From positions 1 through 33,760 of the forward strand of contig QWQJ01000145.1 of assembly GCA_003670865.1 (NCBI GenBank): a stretch of DNA of 33,760 nucleotides, in the 5' to 3' direction. Below, in pieces: positions 28,306 through 33,760 of the stretch (positions are counted from its first letter, which is position 1; every line of letters starts with the position of its first letter). Both the position numbers and the translations under genes were made by a program. The notes under the pieces were generated by a model, which was not told the origin of the DNA, did no database searches, and saw only the letters and a list, made by a program, of their open reading frames with translations. Source of the stretch: Planctomycetota bacterium. Its GTDB lineage: Bacteria > Planctomycetota > Planctomycetia > Pirellulales > UBA1268.

Positions 28306-29283
28306 ATGCCATCGCTCCACCCCCATGTGTTGGCTCGCAATGCATGGCGGGCGTTCACGTTTGTGGAACTACTCGTCGCGATTGCCATCATTGGCACGCT
28401 GGTGGGCCTGCTCTTACCCGCCGTGCAGTCGGCCCGTAAAAGTGGACGGGCTTTGCAGTGCAAAAATAATCTCCATCAGCTCGGCGTTGCGCTCCATCAT
28501 TTTCACGATCATGCGAGGCCTTTTCCCGCTGGTTGGAAAGGCCCGCATCAAGGCCATGAGCCCGCGCTCCCTCAAGATGATCAGCCGGGCTGGGGCTGGG
28601 CGGTAAGCCTGTTGCCGCAGATTGAGCAGGAGGGCGTTTTAAATCAGATCGATTTTAAAAAGCCGCTCTATGATTCGAGCAATCCGTCCCAACACGCCGC
28701 GGTGCGAAAAGCTGCGGTTCCAGTGTTTCTCTGTCCCTCAGACATTCCCGGGCCGACACAGTCTGGATCAGGGGTCTTTGCCATCGGCAGCGACGATGGT
28801 CAGGAGGAAACAACCGTTGAGGGACAACTCTATCACAAGGTGGATGGCGAGCCATTCGCTCCGCTTTGTGACGTTGCCAAGGCCAACTAAGTTGGACTCT
28901 ACGGCACTACGGAGGTTGACGAGGCTCCAGCGGGCGGCAACGGCATCTTTTTTCGCAATAGTCGCGTTGGTTTCAAGGGGATGCTGGATGGTTCGAGCAA
29001 GACGATCCTAGTGGGGGAGCGACGATCACAGCTAGGTTGCAGTGCGTGGGCCGGCGTTGTCGTTGGAGCCAAGGCCCAGCGGGTCCGCAATGTCGGCGTC
29101 GCTGACCACACGCCCAATCATCCCGAAGGGCATTTTGACGACTTTTCAAGCCAGCATCCTGCGGGCGTGAACTTTCTATTTGGGGGTGCTTCCGTTCGAC
29201 GCTTGAACGACTCGATTGACGACGCTGTTTATCAGGCCCTCTGTACTCGGCAGGGCGGAGAAGTCGAAGGCGTTCTCGACTGA
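28306..29283 (+). pseudogene. DUF1559-type pseudopilin-like protein interrupted by one in-frame TAA (28888-28890)
   Basis: FTFVELLVAIAIIGTLVGLLLPAVQSAR...CKNNLHQLGVALHHFHD...DVAKAN-stop-VGLYGTTEVDEAPAGGNGIFFRNSRVGFKGMLDGSSKTILVGERRS to TGA 29281-29283; both parts in frame +28306. Confidence 0.82.
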
Positions 29284-29335
29284 AACGGCGTCTCCAGCCC
29301 GACGAGTAAAATCGTCTATCAGTCTCTCTTGCAAT

Positions 29336-29355
29336 TCTAATGCATATGCATTAGA
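29336..29355. repeat. 20-bp perfect palindrome TCTAATGCATATGCATTAGA
   Basis: Reverse complement identical over 20 nt; in the gap between the DUF1559 gene and the next pseudopilin gene. Confidence 0.9.
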
Positions 29356-29437
29356 GTGTGTACGGGCGTGTGAATTGCAGAAAGAACCTGCTGCCACTTC
29401 CCTTTGTCGCCCTCTCTTGTCCAGAGCCGGAATGTGT

Positions 29438-30191
29438 CATGCAAGCAGCCTCCCTGCGTAAGCAGCAAGAACCGCGGAAGCAGCATGAACCGCGAAAACA
29501 GAAAAATCGCCCGGCCTTCACGCTGGTGGAGTTGCTCGTGGTGACTACGATCATTGGCGTTTTAATGGGTCTTTTAATGCCCGCCGTGCAGTCAGCGCGG
29601 GCCGTAGCCAGACGCACTCATTGCGGCAGCAACATGCGGCAAGTTGGATTGGGGGTGCTCATGTTCGCTGACACTCACAACGGCAAATGGCCGGAAACAA
29701 CTCATAGTGTTGAGCCTGATTCCGAGACGGGTGACTTCACCAAGGCCTGGATCTACACTGTCGCTCCCTACCTCGAAAGCGTTGATGCCATTCGGATTTG
29801 TCCAGACGACCCGCTTGCCGCCGATCGACTCAAAGCCAAACTTACCAGCTACACGCTGAACGGTTGGCTGTCGAATGAAGCCAAGCCGGCATTCGATCGG
29901 ATGCGCAAAATAACCGAGCCATCAAAGTCGATCCTGGCGTTTGAACTTTCAGAGATCAAAGGCCTCGATGTGTACGCCGATCATGTCCATTCCTTCAATT
30001 GGTTTGGCAAAACCGCAAAGGCAAAGGGCACGGTGTTTACTGGCGTTTCTAACGAAGTCTCCGTTGGCCGTCACGCAGGTTTTGCCCACTACCTCTATGC
30101 CGATGGCCGCGTGGACCTGGTGAACGCATCCGACATTGCCAGTTGGTGCTCCGCCCCGTTTAGCGCCCCAGAATTTTCAAAGCCCAGATAA
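29438..30191 (+). CDS. Type II secretion/prepilin-like N-terminal methylation protein (pseudopilin)
   Basis: MQAASLRKQQEPRKQHEPRKQKNRPAFTLVELLVVTTIIGVLMGLLMPAVQSARAVARRTHCGSNMRQVGLGVLMFAD; ATG at 29438 preferred over 29358 because the prepilin peptide lies close behind. Confidence 0.88.
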
Positions 30192-30309
30192 GACTACCCG
30201 TTTTTATCCTGCAATCATTTGACCACGCAGTTTTATTTTTAGGATCGATCCTGCCGCAGTAAAACCTTCCGTTTTATTGATAATCCCCATTTAAAAAGAA
30301 AGTTTTCAG

Positions 30310-31140
30310 ATGCACGCTACACGCCAGTTGCTACCGCTGCCTCTTGTCTCTAAGCCAAGCTTTTTGGCTGCAACGTTGGTCGCGATTGAGCTGCTCTCAT
30401 GTCTCTCGGTCTGGGCCCAGCACGACGATGTAGTCCCCTATAGCAACGGCACGCAGGTCCTCACCGGAGGCCACGATGACTTAGCAAATACCACAACGCA
30501 GATTGAGAATGTGTTTGGCTATGACTTTGGCGAAACCACAGAAAATTTTGCCAGTGACCCGGGTTTCAATAATGGCTCTGCCTTTACCACAGAATCATTT
30601 CCATCCAGTGGAGCCCTGCCGGCCGGAACGCTGACGTTTCATGTGCAGTCGGGACTCCAGTATTGGAATGGAGCAGCAGGGGGTACTTTTGTGCCAGCAC
30701 CGACTGGGCTGCAGATCAAACTAACAAAGGCAGCCAATCAAATCCTCGTTTCAGGCTCGTCAGCGGCCGAGTCGGGCGGGCTCCCAATCGGCGCTACTGC
30801 CTCGGGCCGCATTCACACACATCTGGAATCAAGTATCTGGGGCGGACTCACGGCAGCATATGACCCATTGACTCTCGGCGGCCCTGACGGCGTTTACGCA
30901 TTTGGAGCAACTCTCTCGCTGCCGGGGAGCGGGCTTTCGCCATCAGATCCGATCTATTTTGTGTTCAATCAAAATCTTCCCGAGAGTTCTCATGATTCAG
31001 CCATCGACTACTTCACAAATGGTCAAACCGGTGCTCTGGTGCCAGAGCCTTCGACCGTGATTCTGGCTATTCTCGGTCTGGCGGTCATCGGTTTGACTGG
31101 TCTTGGCCGTAACGGCATGGCTCGCCCATATGGCCAATAG
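30310..31140 (+). CDS. PEP-CTERM sorting domain-containing secreted protein
   Basis: 276 aa; signal peptide; C-terminus VPEPSTVILAILGLAVIGLTGLGRNGMARPYGQ. Confidence 0.92.
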   Translation: MHATRQLLPLPLVSKPSFLAATLVAIELLSCLSVWAQHDDVVPYSNGTQVLTGGHDDLANTTTQIENVFGYDFGETTENFASDPGFNNGSAFTTESFPSSGALPAGTLTFHVQSGLQYWNGAAGGTFVPAPTGLQIKLTKAANQILVSGSSAAESGGLPIGATASGRIHTHLESSIWGGLTAAYDPLTLGGPDGVYAFGATLSLPGSGLSPSDPIYFVFNQNLPESSHDSAIDYFTNGQTGALVPEPSTVILAILGLAVIGLTGLGRNGMARPYGQ

Positions 31141-31424
31141 CGATCGGCAGATCTACGCCACCGATCAAAACGTTCCTGCTCGACACCGGATTTGGGGTCT
31201 GTCGGCGGGTGTTGCGACCGTGAGTTAGAAGGGAATACCGGCTGCGGTTAACCCAAAGACAAGGGAGTGGCTGGCAATTTGTCAGACCTTTTCCCAAGTC
31301 TCCGCCTTCCAGTTGCCGATACTTCTAATCTCGTCAGTTGGGTTTCGACATCGGGTGAGCGGATGTGGTTGGGAGCAGGGCTAGGGCTCCGATCGCAGAT
31401 CGTCTCATCGCTTTTCACTCTTAG

Positions 31425-32612
31425 ATGTCAGGAAAGATTGTTATGATCGCCATTCTGAAGAAAATGCCACAGCTGTCTGGTTCCTCTCAGGCCACCTCCC
31501 TTCGCACCACTCAGAAGGACCGAAAAGCGACTCCAAAGAGTGCAACCCTTCTAGTGCGTGAGAGCCGAAAAGCGACTCCACGGAGTGCAACCATTCTGGG
31601 TCGCGTTCCAGCCAAACAGGCTGCTTCCGGTCGCAGGTCGACCAAGCGAACTGGGTCGGGTCTCACGTTGGCCAAGCGGCCTGTATCAGATCGCACGCTG
31701 GCCAAGCGAAAGGCGATTCTTGAGGAACGCCGACGCCGCCTCTTTGATCTGGAATTAGACTACATTCCTTGCCGTCAGTTTTTGAAAGCCGATGCGGAGA
31801 AATTGGCGACTTTGGCTCCGGCAGATGCACTTGTGCCACTGGGGCAACACTCCCTGAGCTCGGCCGCCGGCAAGGGGTTGACGCCTTATTTGGCCAGCCT
31901 CTACACAACTCGGTTGCTCAGCAAGGCTGAAGAGCAGTTTTATTTCCGCCGGATGAATTGGCTTAAGTTCCGGGCGGCAGCGGCCCGGGGTAAACTCGAT
32001 CGCCGAAGGGCAACCCTCAAACAGATTGATCAGGTGGAGACCTGGATCACTGAAGCGGAAGCTGTAAAGTCGATTATCATCACATCCAATTTAAGGTTAG
32101 TTGTCTCGATTGCCAAGAAGTTTGTTGATCCCACCAATTCATTTGAGGAGTTGGTGAGCGACGGAAACATGGCGCTCTTGCGAGCGGTGGAAAAGTTTAG
32201 TTTTGAGTTGGGCAATCGGTTCAGCACCTACGCCACATACGCTGTTCAGAGACACTTTTACAGAATTTGTTTTAAAAGTCGGCAGCAGCGGACGCGATTT
32301 GTATCAGATGATCAATCGCTCAGAGAAAAAGCTGACGATCCAATGGAGACTGGTTATTGCTCGCCGCAGCAGGTTGGAGTGCTTAAGGTTTTGTTCTCAA
32401 AATTCCTAACGGAACTTGAACCCCGCGAAAGGCAGATTGTTGTGGCTCGCTTTGGTTTTGATGGGAAAGCACCCCGCACGTTTCGCGAGTTGGGGGCAGA
32501 AATGGGAGTCTGTAAGGAGCGAATTCGCCAGATTCAAACGCGAGCCATGGACAAGTTGCGCGAGATGGCCGCTGCCTCTCGCCTTGAGCAGACAGTAGGC
32601 GATTGGTTGTGA
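31425..32612 (+). CDS. Sigma-70 family RNA polymerase sigma factor with basic repetitive N-terminal extension
   Basis: 395 aa; region 2 NLRLVVSIAKKFVDPTNSFEELVSDGNMALLRAVEKFSFELGNRFSTYATYAVQRHFYR; region 4 LEPRERQIVVARFG...FRELGAEMGVCKERIRQIQTRAMDKLRE. Confidence 0.95.
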   Translation: MSGKIVMIAILKKMPQLSGSSQATSLRTTQKDRKATPKSATLLVRESRKATPRSATILGRVPAKQAASGRRSTKRTGSGLTLAKRPVSDRTLAKRKAILEERRRRLFDLELDYIPCRQFLKADAEKLATLAPADALVPLGQHSLSSAAGKGLTPYLASLYTTRLLSKAEEQFYFRRMNWLKFRAAAARGKLDRRRATLKQIDQVETWITEAEAVKSIIITSNLRLVVSIAKKFVDPTNSFEELVSDGNMALLRAVEKFSFELGNRFSTYATYAVQRHFYRICFKSRQQRTRFVSDDQSLREKADDPMETGYCSPQQVGVLKVLFSKFLTELEPRERQIVVARFGFDGKAPRTFRELGAEMGVCKERIRQIQTRAMDKLREMAAASRLEQTVGDWL

Positions 32613-32625
32613 TCGGAGAGGTTCC

Positions 32626-33405
32626 ATGCAGTCGGCACAGCAGCGAGTTTTGATTCTAGGCGCGTACGGCGGCACCGGATCGGCTCTAGCAAGGCTGTTA
32701 GTATCAGGAGGATCGCAGGTTTTTTTAGCTGGTCGAGACTCCCAACGCCTCGGATATTTAGCTGACCAACTCGCGATGCCACACGGGCTTTTAGACGCCA
32801 GCAATCCAGATGCGATTGATGCAATTGCCGATGAAGCAGCGGCAACACTCGGTGGCTTGACGGGGATCGCTAACTGCGTCGGCTCACTGCTCCTCAAGCC
32901 AGCCCATTTGACGAGCACTGCCGACTGGAATGCCACGCTCGCAGCAAATCTTTCGAGTGCATTTGGTTGCGTGCGTGCGGCGGGACGGTTGCTCAAGGCC
33001 GGTGCTCATGGCAAGGCTCTGGATGGATCGTCCGAGGGCGGATCTGTTGTGCTCGTGTCGAGTGCGGCAGCGAGGGTTGGCTTAGCGAACCACGAGACAA
33101 TTGCTGCCGCCAAAGCTGGAGTGATCGGGCTTGTGCTTTCTGCAGCTGCCACATACGCGCGACAGAAGATCCGGTTTAACGCCGTGGCACCGGGTTTGGT
33201 TCGCACGCCGCTGACAAAAGGATTGACATCGAGCGAATTAGCTGAGAAGGCTTCTGTAGCAATGCATCCGCTGGGTCGGTTGGGAGAGCCGGAGGAGGTG
33301 GCCCGCGTAATTGCCTTCTTGCTCGATCCGGCCCAAAGCTGGATCACAGCACAGGTGATCGGTATCGACGGCGGACTGGCCGATGTCCGCGGCCGTCCGA
33401 GCTAA
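32626..33405 (+). CDS. SDR family oxidoreductase
   Basis: 259 aa; VLILGAYGGTGSALARLL, VLVSSAAARVGLANHETIAAAKAGVIGL, HPLGRLGEPEEVARVIAFLLDP...ITAQVIGIDGGL. Confidence 0.95.
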   Translation: MQSAQQRVLILGAYGGTGSALARLLVSGGSQVFLAGRDSQRLGYLADQLAMPHGLLDASNPDAIDAIADEAAATLGGLTGIANCVGSLLLKPAHLTSTADWNATLAANLSSAFGCVRAAGRLLKAGAHGKALDGSSEGGSVVLVSSAAARVGLANHETIAAAKAGVIGLVLSAAATYARQKIRFNAVAPGLVRTPLTKGLTSSELAEKASVAMHPLGRLGEPEEVARVIAFLLDPAQSWITAQVIGIDGGLADVRGRPS

Positions 33406-33476
33406 CGACAGTCCTTTGCTGCACCAGGACGGGCTGAGGATGACGGCTATCCGAGGAGTTGCTATCCTCTGCCAGT

Positions 33477-33760
33477 ATGAAACCCTCTCAAAACGCTTTG
33501 GCTTCAAGATCGGCTCCCACGTTTCGCCTCTGGCTGATGATGGCACTGCAGTTCTTTATCTGGGGGGCGTGGCTGCCGCTCATCTTTGGCTATCTACCAA
33601 GTCTCGGATTCTCGCCGTGGCAGCAGTCGGCGATTTTGAATGCCTTTCCAATTGCTTCGATCATCGGCATGTTTTTTAGCAATCAGTTTGCCGATCGACG
33701 CTTCTCGGCCGAGCGGTTTTTAGCGTTCTCCCATTGTGTCGGTGGCTTGGCGATCATGGG
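33477..33760 (+). CDS. MFS transporter, nucleoside permease-like (partial, runs off right edge)
   Basis: Own translation from ATG 33477: MKPSQNALASRSAPTFRLWLMMALQFFIWGAWLPLIFGYLPSLGFSPWQQSAILNAFPIASIIGMFFSNQFADRRFSAERFLAFSHCVGGLAIMG. Confidence 0.8.
   Translation, partial: MKPSQNALASRSAPTFRLWLMMALQFFIWGAWLPLIFGYLPSLGFSPWQQSAILNAFPIASIIGMFFSNQFADRRFSAERFLAFSHCVGGLAIM

Noticed and set aside
1-33760. CRISPR arrays, rRNA and tRNA genes
   Set aside because: No regularly spaced repeat-spacer pattern and no rRNA- or tRNA-like sequence was recognised by eye; a tRNAscan/Infernal run would be needed to exclude small RNAs.

Overview
The window looks like a planctomycete-type bacterial chromosome. Evidence includes an LEPR-like N-terminus, DUF1559-type pseudopilins, a PEP-CTERM protein and a large AsmA-like protein. 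(1) 1-8215 (-) is a probable operon: a 1079-aa secreted TPR protein, ExbB/TolQ, ExbD/TolR, and a >1180-aa composite protein that runs off the left edge. The composite carries a PD40/TolB-like propeller, a TM hairpin with a TonB/TolA-like His-containing helix, a long low-complexity linker and a squalene-cyclase/prenyltransferase-like toroid. I read this as a possible rearranged Tol-type trans-envelope motor, and it is the best candidate for an under-described system here. (2) 8.4-17.4 kb holds a spermidine-synthase-like methyltransferase, a DUF3050 protein, a MobA-like/SAM-methyltransferase fusion, a large AsmA-like protein and a flavin monooxygenase. (3) 17.5-21.7 kb is a gene graveyard: a beta-propeller relic, a nucleotidyltransferase, an IS4-type transposase N-terminus joined to a sialate-esterase-like fragment, an MNT/HEPN toxin-antitoxin-like pair with a frameshift, and an IS91-type transposase fragment joined in frame to a Ca2+/H+ antiporter that carries an in-frame TAA. 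(4) 21.7-33.76 kb holds bioF, an EVE-domain gene, a DUF4139 protein, a secreted beta-helix protein, a DUF1559 pseudopilin gene with an in-frame TAA, a second pseudopilin, a PEP-CTERM protein, a sigma-70 factor with a basic repetitive N-terminus, an SDR and a partial MFS transporter. Family calls come from motif recognition only; no searches were run.
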